Part shown: in pieces, positions 26,453-34,483 of the stretch | How the letters are laid out: every line of letters starts with the position of its first letter | How positions within the stretch are numbered: position 1 is the first letter of the stretch | Origin: Nonomuraea indica | Lineage (GTDB): Bacteria; Actinomycetota; Actinomycetes; Streptosporangiales; Streptosporangiaceae | Assembly: GCF_002850745.1 (NCBI RefSeq) | Contig: NZ_KZ559468.1 | Coordinates: forward strand, 340,501-404,500 | Reading direction: 5' to 3' | Length of the DNA stretch: 64,000 bases | Made by a program: the position numbers and the translations under genes | Notes under the pieces: generated by a model | What the model saw: the letters and a program-made list of their open reading frames with translations, nothing else | Database searches by the model: none | What the model was told of the DNA's origin: nothing

Positions 26453-27249
26453 TTCTTCACGCCTCCCAGCGTCAGCCCGGCCACGTAGTAGCGCTGCAGG
26501 ACGAACATCAGCACCAGGGGCGGCACGGCCGTGACCAGGGCGGCGGTGCTGACCAGGCCGATGCTGAAGTCGTACTCCGTCTGCAGCTGCGACAGGCCCA
26601 CGGGCAGCGGCCACAGACGGGGATCGTTGGCCACGACGAGCGGCCAGAGCAGGTTGTCCCACTGCGCGAGGAACTGCAACAGGAAGAGCGTGAGCAGCGC
26701 CGGACGCAGCAGCGGCACCCCGACCCGCAGGAAGATGAGGAGCTCGCCCGCGCCGTCCACGCGCGCCGACAGCAGCAGCTCCCGCGGCACGGAGAGGGCG
26801 AACTGGCGGACGAGGAACACGCCGAACGCGCTCATCATGAACGGGACGATCATGCCCTGGAACGAGTCGATCCAGCCGAGCTGCCTGACGACGAGGTACA
26901 TCGGCACGAGCACCACGATCGGCGACAGCGACAGCGTCCCCACGACGACCGCGAACAGCATCCGCCTGCCGGGGAACGTGAGCTGCGCCAGGGCGTAGCC
27001 GGCAGCCCCGGAGAAGACCACCTCCAGGAGGGCGACGCCAAGGGAGAGGATCATGCTGTTGCGCAGGTAGAGCGGGAAGCCGCCCTCGGCGAACAGCTGG
27101 GACAGGTGCTCGCCGAGCTGGGAGGCGTCGAAGGCGAGCCCGCCCAGATCGGTCGCGTCGGAGGCCGAGGAGAGGGCGAACATCGCGTAGACCGGCAGCA
27201 GCATGACCAGCACGACCAGCGACAGCAACGTGCCGCGCAGCGCCCTCAT
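26449..27249 (-). CDS. Sugar ABC transporter permease (second, MalG type)
   Basis: 266 residues with six predicted transmembrane helices. The cytoplasmic coupling loop SARVDGAGELLIFLRVGVPLLRP matches the EAA motif of MalG/LacG-type permeases. It partners the preceding permease and the binding lipoprotein. The ATG overlaps the upstream permease stop by 4 nt. It needs an ATPase, and none is encoded in the operon. Confidence 0.93.
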   Translation of the reverse strand: MRALRGTLLSLVVLVMLLPVYAMFALSSASDATDLGGLAFDASQLGEHLSQLFAEGGFPLYLRNSMILSLGVALLEVVFSGAAGYALAQLTFPGRRMLFAVVVGTLSLSPIVVLVPMYLVVRQLGWIDSFQGMIVPFMMSAFGVFLVRQFALSVPRELLLSARVDGAGELLIFLRVGVPLLRPALLTLFLLQFLAQWDNLLWPLVVANDPRLWPLPVGLSQLQTEYDFSIGLVSTAALVTAVPPLVLMFVLQRYYVAGLTLGGVKK

Positions 27250-28163
27250 CCGTCGTCGCCCCCCTTGAGCACGCCGAACTGCAGCAGCGAGAGCGCGAGC
27301 ATGGCGACGAGGAGCACCATGGCGATCGCCGAGGCGTAGCCCATGCGCTCGAACCCGAAGCCCGTCGCCCACAGGTAGAGCGGCAGGACCTCGGTGGCGC
27401 CCGCCGGCCCGCCCTTGGTGAGCAGGAAGGCGGGGACGAACGACTGCATCGCCCCGATCACCGCGATGACCAGCACGAACAGCAGCGTCCGGCGCAGCAG
27501 CGGGAGCGTGATCCGGGCGAAGGCCCGGAGCGGGCCGGCGCCGTCGAGCGCGGCCGCCTCGAACACCTCGCTCGGCAGCCCCTGCAGCCCCGCGGTGAGG
27601 ATGATGACGAACAGTCCGAGGTGCTTCCAGGTCGTCATGACGACCAGTGCCCACAGGGCGAGCCCCTCGTCGGTCAGCCACGGCTTCGGCTCGATTCCGA
27701 CGAGGCCGATCAGCGTGTTGGCCAGGCCGTGGTCCGCGAAGATCGCCGACCAGACCGTCGAGGTGGCGACGAGGGGCATCGCCGCGGGGATCAGGACCAG
27801 CGCGCGCAGGACGCCGTTCAGCCGGCCGGGCTTGCTCAGCGGGACGGCGATCGCGAGCCCGAGCACGATCGACGGGACCACGGACGCGACCGTGAACACC
27901 GCGGTGACCTCGGCCGAGTTCCAGAAGCCGGGGTCGTCGAGCATCCTGCGGTAGTTGTCCAGCCCCGTCCACTCGGGCACGCCGGCCAGTTCGTAGCTGG
28001 TGAAGCTGAGGTAGACGGCGCCGGCGAACGGCACGACCCAGAAGACGAGGAAGTAGACCGCCGCGGGGAGCGCCAGCAGGCTTCCCGCGCGGGCCTCGGC
28101 CCACCGCTGTCCCCGGCCGGACACGGTGGGGGCCGTCCGGTCCAGGCGGGCGGCCAGCGTCAC
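27246..28163 (-). CDS. Sugar ABC transporter permease (first, MalF type)
   Basis: 305 residues with six transmembrane helices and a cytosolic N-terminal tail. The EAA loop reads EVFEAAALDGAGPLRAFARI, typical of MalF/UgpA-type subunits of family CUT1. The GTG start overlaps the solute-binding-protein stop codon as GTGA. Forms the translocation pore with the MalG-type partner. Confidence 0.93.
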   Translation of the reverse strand: MTLAARLDRTAPTVSGRGQRWAEARAGSLLALPAAVYFLVFWVVPFAGAVYLSFTSYELAGVPEWTGLDNYRRMLDDPGFWNSAEVTAVFTVASVVPSIVLGLAIAVPLSKPGRLNGVLRALVLIPAAMPLVATSTVWSAIFADHGLANTLIGLVGIEPKPWLTDEGLALWALVVMTTWKHLGLFVIILTAGLQGLPSEVFEAAALDGAGPLRAFARITLPLLRRTLLFVLVIAVIGAMQSFVPAFLLTKGGPAGATEVLPLYLWATGFGFERMGYASAIAMVLLVAMLALSLLQFGVLKGGDDG

Positions 28164-29446
28164 AGCGCCCTCCTCATCGCCTGGTCGAAGTCCGCGGCCG
28201 CCTGCTCGGCCGTCTTCTTGCCGAAGGCCACCGCGTCGGCGGCGTCGGTCAGCGACTTGGCCATCTCCTGCCAGACGGGCGTCTGCGGGCCGAAGTCGGC
28301 GTGCGGGGCGGCCGCCGCCATGATCTCCATCGCCTTGGTGTCCGTGCTGGGCAGCTTCTCCCAGCCCTTGACCGGGGTGAGCAGGCTCGCGTCCATGAGC
28401 TGCCTGGCCGCGACGTCCGCGCGCTGCAAGTAGTCGATGAAGTGCCAGGCGGTGTACTGCAGTCTCGACTGCTCGGCGACCGCCCAGCCCCAGGTGTAGG
28501 CCGGGGCGACCGGCCGGCCGCCGTCCCAGCGCGGCAGCGGGGCGATGTCGAAGGACCTGCCGAACACGAGCTTCTTGTTCAGCGCGGGGAACAGGTCCAT
28601 CGCGAACAGCCCGGAGACCACCATGGCCGCCTCGCCGGTGGCGAACAGCCCGAATCCCGACAGCGGGTTCGACAGCTTCGCGTTGCCCAGGCCGCCGTAG
28701 TAGCGCAGCGCCTCGATCCCGGCGTCCGTGGCGAGCGTGGCCGTGCCCGCGTCGGCGCTGAGAATCCCGCCGCCCTTCCCTCGCACCAGGGCGAGCAACT
28801 GCATCACCGTCCACTGGGGGTTGCCCAGGATCCACTGCAGGCCCACCTTCCTGCCGTCGGCGGAGGTGAGCCGCTTGCTGTACTCGGCGACCTCCTCCCA
28901 CGTCGTGGGCGGCTTGTCCGGGTCGAGCCCGGCCTCGGCGAACCTGTCCCTGCGGTAGTACAGGCAGCAGATCGTGTAGTCGATCGGGACGCCGTAGAGC
29001 TTGCCCTGATAGGACAGCGAGGAGACGGCGCTCTGGTCGTACGTCGCGACCAGCGCCTTCTCGTCGCTCACCCCCATGGCCTTGGGGATGACCGGCGCGA
29101 GCCGGCCCTTGCGGGCGTGGCCCGCCACGGTCCAGCCGCCGATCTTGAACAGGTCAGGGGGAGCGTCTCCCGCGAAGGCGGTCAGGAGCTTGGCGTCGAG
29201 CTTGTCGACCGGCACGTAGAGCGGGGTGACGTCGACGCCGCCGAACTCCTGGAGGTAGCTGTGCAGCAGGGAGGTGAACACCGCGTCGTACGCCTTGGTC
29301 TGGTGCAGCCAGACGGACAGCTTGCCCCGCGGGACGCCGTCAGCCGGCACCGTGGCCTCCGGTTCGGAGCCACAGCCGGCGAGCAGGCCGGCCGTCGTGG
29401 TCAGTGCGGCTGCTCCGAGCAGGCGGCGCCGGGTCATCATGGTCAT
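28160..29446 (-). CDS. Extracellular sugar-binding lipoprotein
   Basis: 428 residues. The N-terminus has a twin-Arg-like TRRRLL, a hydrophobic core and a lipobox LLAGC (Cys near residue 25), giving a membrane-tethered binding protein. The mature part is a family-1 solute-binding fold (KLSVWLHQT, DLFKIGGW, YGVPIDYTICCLYYRRD, GEAAMVVSGLFAMD). The ATG at 29446 is chosen because GGAGG lies 6 nt upstream; a TTG two codons earlier is less likely. First structural gene of the carbohydrate operon. Confidence 0.92.
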   Translation of the reverse strand: MTMMTRRRLLGAAALTTTAGLLAGCGSEPEATVPADGVPRGKLSVWLHQTKAYDAVFTSLLHSYLQEFGGVDVTPLYVPVDKLDAKLLTAFAGDAPPDLFKIGGWTVAGHARKGRLAPVIPKAMGVSDEKALVATYDQSAVSSLSYQGKLYGVPIDYTICCLYYRRDRFAEAGLDPDKPPTTWEEVAEYSKRLTSADGRKVGLQWILGNPQWTVMQLLALVRGKGGGILSADAGTATLATDAGIEALRYYGGLGNAKLSNPLSGFGLFATGEAAMVVSGLFAMDLFPALNKKLVFGRSFDIAPLPRWDGGRPVAPAYTWGWAVAEQSRLQYTAWHFIDYLQRADVAARQLMDASLLTPVKGWEKLPSTDTKAMEIMAAAAPHADFGPQTPVWQEMAKSLTDAADAVAFGKKTAEQAAADFDQAMRRAL

Positions 29447-29476
29447 GCTCAACCTCCGGAAGGCAGCGCTTCGCCG

Positions 29477-29499
29477 CCGGTGCGGCGGCGCCGCACCGG
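29477..29499 (-). terminator. Hairpin between gntR and the sugar operon
   Basis: CCGGTGCGGC-GGC-GCCGCACCGG is a perfect 10-bp stem with a 3-nt loop, between the gntR stop and the binding-protein start on the same strand. It could attenuate read-through or protect the operon mRNA. Confidence 0.55.
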
Positions 29500-29515
29500 G
29501 ATCCGGCGAGGGGGG

Positions 29516-30292
29516 TTACTGGCCCATCAGGGCGTTCTTGGCGTCGTTGAGCTCCACGGAGAACACGGCGAAGTCACCGCGCGCGTGGCGGATGGTGTAT
29601 TCGAGCGCGACCCCGCTGGCGGCGCTGGTGCTGCGGGCGGTGGCCAGCAGCGCCGCGGCGATCGGCACGCGCAGCAGCTCGGCGAGCCGGTAGTCGGCGT
29701 TGACCGCGCCGATCGTCTCCCTGCCGCTCGCGGGGGACAGGCCGTACTTCATGCGCAGCAGGTCGTAGAGCGAGCCGGTCAGGTCCTCGTCGAGGATGCC
29801 CGGCACCAGGTCGGCAGGCAGGTGGGCGCTCTCCAGCATGCAGGGCGTGCCCTCGATCAGCCTCAGCCGCTCGATGAAGACGATCTCCTGGGTCTCGTCG
29901 AGGCCGAGGGCGACGCCGACGTCGGTGCCCGCCGGTTGCCGGTGGGCCTTGAGCACCTGGGTCGTGGGCTTGCGGCCGAGCCGGGCCATCGTCTCGGTGA
30001 ATCCGGCCGGGCGCGCGCCCAGCTCGGGGGCCACGGCCATCGGCGCGGTGTAGGTGCCGCTGCCCTGGCGGGCGATCAGCAGCCCTTCCTGGACGAGGTC
30101 GCCGATCGCCCGGCGAGCCGTCGCCCTGCTCACGCCGGCGTAGACCATGAGGTCCTTCTCGGCGGGGATCAGGGTGTCGGGCTCGCAGTCGCGGATGACG
30201 GCCCGCAGTCGCTCACGCAGCTGGTAGTAGAGCGGCACAGCGGCTGACGGGTCGAGGGCCAGCCGACGTTCCCAGTCGGTCATGTCGTCCAT
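29516..30292 (-). CDS. GntR-family regulator with UTRA domain (HutC type)
   Basis: 258 residues. The N-terminal winged helix (PLYYQLRERLRAVI, then LMVYAGVSRATARRAIGDLVQEGLLIARQGSGTY) is followed by a UTRA ligand-binding domain (IVFIERLRLIEG, GRETIGAVNAD, FSVELN). It sits directly upstream of and collinear with the sugar operon, so it is the likely local regulator, sensing a phosphosugar. Another ATG at 30283 has AGGA at a better distance and may be the true start. A dyad, TACGG-N4-CCGTA, lies 10 nt upstream. Confidence 0.9.
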   Translation of the reverse strand: MDDMTDWERRLALDPSAAVPLYYQLRERLRAVIRDCEPDTLIPAEKDLMVYAGVSRATARRAIGDLVQEGLLIARQGSGTYTAPMAVAPELGARPAGFTETMARLGRKPTTQVLKAHRQPAGTDVGVALGLDETQEIVFIERLRLIEGTPCMLESAHLPADLVPGILDEDLTGSLYDLLRMKYGLSPASGRETIGAVNADYRLAELLRVPIAAALLATARSTSAASGVALEYTIRHARGDFAVFSVELNDAKNALMGQ

Positions 30293-30301
30293 CCTAAGTT
30301 G

Positions 30302-30315
30302 TACGGACGACCGTA
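30302..30315. promoter_or_regulatory. Candidate GntR operator
   Basis: TACGG-ACGA-CCGTA is a perfect 5-bp dyad immediately upstream of gntR, placed to control gntR and the operon behind it. The remaining gap to 30437 shows nothing further. Confidence 0.5.
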
Positions 30316-30437
30316 TCTTTTCCGGCCGGGCAGGGCCCTGTCAACAGGCATCGCACCTACGCCGGTCGCCGGGTGTGAGGATCGCATTCCGGGCGGCCAG
30401 GGTTGACCTCTCGACGACCACGTCCGGAACGGCCGGT

Positions 30438-31541
30438 CTACCCGCCCCGGCCGTCCTGGCCGGGCCGGCCGTTCGCGAGAGCGGCCTTCCGCCGCCGGGA
30501 GCCGCGCAGCCGCCACAGGATCGTCACGGCCGCGAGCGCCGGCACGACGGCGAGCAGCGCGGCGAGACCGAGCGGCGAGTCGACCGACGCGGGCAGCCCC
30601 CAGGTGCCGGGCTGGTCCGGGAAGGTGAGCCTGCCTGACACGGTGCGCTCCACCTGGCCGCTGTGCAGCGTGAGCCGGAACGTCCACGGCCCGTTGGGCA
30701 GGTCCCGGCCGAGGACCGCCTCCACCTCGCCGCTGTCGCCGGGGGCCAGGGTGGTGCCGCGGACGATGGGGAACGGCCCCGCCCTCAGCGCGCTCGGACC
30801 GTCGGACAGTGCCACCTCGCCGTCGAGGTCGACGGCCCGCTCCCCGGTGTTGGAGACCGTGACCACGATCCGTGGCCGCCCGTCCTCGGTGCGCCGCGGC
30901 ATGATCTTCCCGACGGTGAAGTCGGTCGGCGGGTCGCCGCCGGGGCCCACGTCCAGGTAGGCGCGCACGCCGACCCGGTTGACGAGGGCGACGTTGCCCC
31001 GCGGGCCGGGGGCGTCCGAGGAGACCTGCGCCCAGATGACGCCGTACCGCTCGCCCTTGACGGCCGTCCTGGGCACGGCGATGCTGGCCCGGACCGTCTC
31101 CCGGTCGCGCGGGCCGAGCTCCAGCTCGGCCCGGTCGAGCGTGATCCAGGACGTCAACTCGTTGGTGGCGCCTTCCGGCGCGAACGTGAACCCGCCCTTG
31201 CCGACGCTCGCGGCGCCGGTGTACACCTTCACCCGCACCGGCTCGGAGGAGCTGTTGGCGACCTCCAGCCTTCTCCTGATCGTCGAGCCGGGGTTGACGT
31301 GGTCCACGATGTACGAGCGTGCCCGCGGGTCGTCGAGCCGGCTGGCCGGAACCTCGACCAGCCGGATGCCCACCGTCCCGGCGCCGCCGGCGTCCTTGTC
31401 GGCCGCCCTGATGGCCGCCTCTCCGGTCGCCCGGTCGGGCGTCCCGCCGGGCAGCGCCGCGGCCGGGGCCGCGCCCGTACCGTGCAGGAGGATCGCGAGA
31501 AGTGCCGGAGCCGCCGCCTGCAGGAAACGGGGGCTAGGCAA
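30438..31541 (-). CDS. Surface protein with DUF916-like domain and C-terminal membrane anchor
   Basis: 367 residues: signal peptide (to about residue 29), two Ig-like beta-rich domains (YIVDHVNPGSTIRRRLEVANSSSEPVRVKVY; GKIMPRRTEDGRPRIVVTVSNTG), a transmembrane helix near 325-345 and a short basic cytosolic tail. The layout matches DUF916/DUF3324 proteins of Firmicutes that partner WxL-domain proteins at the peptidoglycan. The TTG start overlaps the stop of the WxL-like gene by 8 nt, so the two are coupled. Function here is inferred from architecture only. Confidence 0.72.
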   Translation of the reverse strand: MPSPRFLQAAAPALLAILLHGTGAAPAAALPGGTPDRATGEAAIRAADKDAGGAGTVGIRLVEVPASRLDDPRARSYIVDHVNPGSTIRRRLEVANSSSEPVRVKVYTGAASVGKGGFTFAPEGATNELTSWITLDRAELELGPRDRETVRASIAVPRTAVKGERYGVIWAQVSSDAPGPRGNVALVNRVGVRAYLDVGPGGDPPTDFTVGKIMPRRTEDGRPRIVVTVSNTGERAVDLDGEVALSDGPSALRAGPFPIVRGTTLAPGDSGEVEAVLGRDLPNGPWTFRLTLHSGQVERTVSGRLTFPDQPGTWGLPASVDSPLGLAALLAVVPALAAVTILWRLRGSRRRKAALANGRPGQDGRGG

Positions 31542-32109
31542 CGGAGTGGCTCACCGTGCCGGTGTAGAGGCCCGCCACGGCGCCGGCGGGGATGTCGACC
31601 ACGACGGTCGGGGTCCAGGCGGCGGAGTTGTTGCCGGACCCGGTCGTCTTGCTGAACGCGGTCCGCGTCTGGTCGAGGACGACCGCCGAGGCGGCGTTGA
31701 GCTGGCCGGCCACGAAGGTGCCGGTGCCGGTCGTGGACGTTGCGGGCCCCGACCAGTAGCGGACCGCGGTGTTCGGCACCGTCTCGGCCGCCGTGCCGCC
31801 GCCGGTGGTGAAGTCCGTGGCGGTCACCGAGGCGATCCACGTCGCGGTGAGCGCGGCCCGGTCGTCGACCACCGTCACCGTGCCGATCTCGTCGGACACC
31901 TGGGATCCCGCGCCTCCTGTCCCGATGCTGACAGGGCCGTCCGGAACGGAGATCTCCAGTCCGTCACCGGCGGACACCGTGAACGTCACCGTCGTCGGGC
32001 ACGTGGTCGACGGCGCGCAGGTGCCGGCCCACGAGGGCACCGCGACCGCCGTGGCCACCATCGCAGCGGAAACGCCCACCCAAAGGGCGCCGAAACGGCT
32101 CTTGAGCAC
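31534..32109 (-). CDS. Secreted WxL-like beta-sandwich protein A
   Basis: 191 residues; signal peptide cleaved near SWAGT (residue 28). The mature protein is Thr/Gly/Val-rich with repeated strands (TWIASVTATDFTTGGG, RYWSGPATSTTGTG, WTPTVVVDIPAGAVAGLYTG) and ends TVSHSVA. It is clearly homologous to the divergent gene at 32397. One Cys pair lies near the mature N-terminus. The GTG start follows GGGGGGA. It is probably displayed on the cell wall and held by the DUF916-like partner encoded downstream. Confidence 0.72.
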   Translation of the reverse strand: MLKSRFGALWVGVSAAMVATAVAVPSWAGTCAPSTTCPTTVTFTVSAGDGLEISVPDGPVSIGTGGAGSQVSDEIGTVTVVDDRAALTATWIASVTATDFTTGGGTAAETVPNTAVRYWSGPATSTTGTGTFVAGQLNAASAVVLDQTRTAFSKTTGSGNNSAAWTPTVVVDIPAGAVAGLYTGTVSHSVA

Positions 32110-32148
32110 TGCCCATCCCCCCAGAAAAGCCCGCTCCCGGTCATGAGC

Positions 32149-32168
32149 GGATGTACGTGATCACATCC
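32149..32168. promoter_or_regulatory. Inverted repeat between divergent WxL-like genes
   Basis: GGATGT-N8-ACATCC, with an inner GTGATCAC palindrome, lies in the 287-nt divergent gap (32110-32396), close to the minus-strand gene. It is a candidate shared operator. No other structure was noted in the gap. Confidence 0.4.
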
Positions 32169-32396
32169 TGCTCCGCGCGCGCGAAGGGGAAACGGCGGCC
32201 ACGCGTGCCAGGTCACTCCTTTGTCGTGATCTGCCGATCCTTGGGATCCGGTGCTTTCCGCGCCTTCTCCTTGCGCGCTGTTTGCCATCCACGGGCGTGG
32301 CTGGCGGAGGGGGCGGCGTTCCGGCGGCCTAGGCTGCCCATCGGTCTTTCACATGCCCTTGCACGAGATCGGGTTTGGCGGCGGCAGAGGAGGAAG

Positions 32397-32933
32397 GTGC
32401 GGACGATCCCCTCACTGGCGGTCTCGCTGGTGCTGGCCACGGCGCTCGGCGACGCCACGGCCTGGGCCGCCGCGAATGCCCGGCAGACCCTGGTGGTGCA
32501 GCGCGTGTTCCCCCTGGAGATCATCGTCGCGAACACGGCTCTGATGGGCGCCACGCGCGCCGGCAACATGATCAGCGCCTCGCTGGGCCAGGTGACCGTC
32601 AACGACACCCGGACGGGCAACCGCAACTGGCGGGCGGTCGTGTCGGCCACGAACTTCGTCACCGGCACCGGGGCCGGATCCCAGACCATCTCCAACGCCA
32701 ACATCGCGTACTGGTCGGGTCCCACGACCGCGTTCTCGGGCTCCGGCTCCCGCACCCCCGGCCAGAGCACCTTCGCGCAACGGGTGCCGCTGTCCGCGCA
32801 ACAGACGGCCTTCCGCGCCTCCAAGGGGCTCCAGCCGACGTCCACGAGCTGGACCCCGACGCTCGTCATCGCCATCCCGGCCTCCGCGCCCATGGGGACG
32901 TACACGGGCACCGTCGTGCATTCGGTCGCCTGA
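32397..32933 (+). CDS. Secreted WxL-like beta-sandwich protein B
   Basis: 178 residues from a GTG that follows GAGGAGGAA; signal peptide cleaved near AWAAA (residue 25). The body aligns with protein A: NWRAVVSATNFVTGTG, NIAYWSGPTTAFSGSG, WTPTLVIAIPASAPMGTYTG, and the identical HSVA end. It lacks the Cys pair of A. It is transcribed away from protein A and the DUF916-like gene. Upstream in-frame codons exist but lack a signal peptide, so the shorter start is preferred. Confidence 0.72.
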   Translation: MRTIPSLAVSLVLATALGDATAWAAANARQTLVVQRVFPLEIIVANTALMGATRAGNMISASLGQVTVNDTRTGNRNWRAVVSATNFVTGTGAGSQTISNANIAYWSGPTTAFSGSGSRTPGQSTFAQRVPLSAQQTAFRASKGLQPTSTSWTPTLVIAIPASAPMGTYTGTVVHSVA

Positions 32934-33052
32934 GAGGGTCGCCCGCGAATTGGGCGACACCTGACCCGCCACTGACGTGAGAGCCCGCTGGCGGACGGTC
33001 GCGCCGCGAGATATTCGGTGCGTTCTTTCCGCAGCGACCTGGAAGGATTCTC

Positions 33053-34168
33053 TTGCGCAAGCGCACGCGATTCCTCGCATACCCGCTCGCCGTCATGGCC
33101 CTGGCCATGACGGCGGCCGTGCCCGTGTCGGCCTCGGCGCCCCCCTCCGCCGCCGAGACCCAGATCCGGCCGTGGGTCCGGCTCTGCCTGAAGCTCAAGC
33201 AGCGCCCCACCCACCGCAACATCCGTTGCCGCTTCCCGCGCCCGCCCCGCAACGAGCACGCCCTGCGCGCCGCCGAGGCCAAGCGCGTGCCGACGATCTC
33301 CGAGATCTCCATCCCGACCAACCCCGCGACGCCCATCGGCATCACGAACGGCCCGGACGACAACCTGTGGTTCACCGAGAACTACGGGAACAAGATCGGG
33401 AAGGTCACCACGGCGGGCGTGTTCACCGAGTACTCGCTGCCCACCGCGGGATCGGAGCCGGCGCACATCACCGTCGGTCCGGACGGCGCCCTGTGGTTCA
33501 CCGAGGCGGTCAACAACAAGATCGGGCGCATCACGACGAACGGGACGATCACCGAGTACAGCCTCCCCACCAGCGCCGCCTACCCGTGGGGCATCACGAC
33601 CGGCCCCGACGGCGCGTTGTGGTTCACCGAGATCGACGCCAACCAGGTCGGGCGCATCACCACGTCGGGCACGATCACCGAGTACGCGCTGCCGACCAGC
33701 GGCGCGTTCCCGTCGCTCATCACCACGGGCCCGGACGGCAACCTGTGGGTGACCCAGTCGCTGGCGGCGAGCGTCGCCCGCATCACGCCCAGCGGGACGA
33801 TCACCGAGTTCCCCGCGCCGAACTCGGGCGTGATGCCGGTCGGCATCACCGGCGGCCCCGACGGCAACCTGTGGTACACCGACGTCGCCGGAGCGGTGGG
33901 GTCCATCACCACGTCCGGGACCTTCACCGAGTACACGCTCAACGACGTCAACGCCTACCCGTGGGGCATCACGCTGGGGCCGGACAACAACCTGTGGTTC
34001 GCCGAGCAGGGAGCCGCCAACATCAGCAGCGTCACCACGTCCGGCACGATCAGCCGGCACGCGCTGCCCACCTCGCTGTCGGGACCGTTCCAGGTCGCCC
34101 TCGGCTCCGACGACAACCTGTGGGTCACCGAGGACTACGTCGACAAGCTCGCCGTCGTCACTCCCTGA
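33053..34168 (+). CDS. Secreted Vgb-like beta-propeller protein
   Basis: 371 residues: signal peptide to about residue 28, a basic ~50-residue linker, then seven blades repeating GPDGxLWFTE-xxxNxIGRITTxGTITEYxLPT every ~42 residues. This is the virginiamycin B lyase (streptogramin lyase) propeller, but secretion and repeat regularity are more usual for environmental Vgb-like proteins of unknown role than for resistance enzymes. The TTG start follows GGAAGGA. It follows WxL-like protein B by 119 nt and may belong to the same surface system. Confidence 0.82.
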   Translation: MRKRTRFLAYPLAVMALAMTAAVPVSASAPPSAAETQIRPWVRLCLKLKQRPTHRNIRCRFPRPPRNEHALRAAEAKRVPTISEISIPTNPATPIGITNGPDDNLWFTENYGNKIGKVTTAGVFTEYSLPTAGSEPAHITVGPDGALWFTEAVNNKIGRITTNGTITEYSLPTSAAYPWGITTGPDGALWFTEIDANQVGRITTSGTITEYALPTSGAFPSLITTGPDGNLWVTQSLAASVARITPSGTITEFPAPNSGVMPVGITGGPDGNLWYTDVAGAVGSITTSGTFTEYTLNDVNAYPWGITLGPDNNLWFAEQGAANISSVTTSGTISRHALPTSLSGPFQVALGSDDNLWVTEDYVDKLAVVTP

Positions 34169-34179
34169 CGGCCCGGGCC

Positions 34180-34215
34180 GGGCCGGCGGCTCCCGCTGAC
34201 GCGGGCCGCCGGCCC
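34180..34215 (+). terminator. Terminator hairpin after the propeller gene
   Basis: GGGCCGGCGGC and GCCGCCGGCCC form a perfect 11-bp stem with a 14-nt loop, 12 nt after the stop codon. Confidence 0.65.
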
Positions 34216-34268
34216 ACGGCACGGACGGCGGAAACATCCGTGGGGGCGGTGCGCCGCATCGGTCCGCC

Positions 34269-34470
34269 CGGACGGCGGCGCCTCGCGGACCCCGCGGTCC
34301 GCCGGAACGGCCGCTCCCCGCGGACCCCGCGGTCCGCCGGAACGGCCGCTCCCGCAGACCCTGCGTCCGCCCGGACGGCCGCTCCCCGCGGACACCGTGG
34401 TTCGCCCGGACGGCCGCGCCCCGCGGACACCGTGGTTCGCCGGAACGGCGGCGTCCGCGGACGCCCGGGG
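34269..34470. repeat. 34-35-bp tandem repeat array, about six units
   Basis: Imperfect units start CGGA(A)CGGC and contain GCGGACCCCGCGGTCCGC-type dyads, so each can form its own hairpin. The array fills most of the 315-nt gap between the propeller and the sugar-dehydrogenase gene and ends 13 nt before the latter's start. Confidence 0.85.
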
Positions 34471-34483
34471 GCAGGATGGGGGG

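Noticed and set aside
32149-32168. CRP-type site (TGTGA-N6-TCACA)
   Set aside because: GTGATCAC is present, but spacing and flanks do not match the CRP consensus. It is kept only as an unnamed dyad.
33053-34168. Streptogramin-resistance lyase (vgb)
   Set aside because: The protein has a signal peptide and a very regular propeller. Secreted Vgb-like proteins are common, and resistance cannot be claimed from the fold.
34269-34470. CRISPR array
   Set aside because: Repeats are contiguous with no unique spacers, and no cas genes are nearby.
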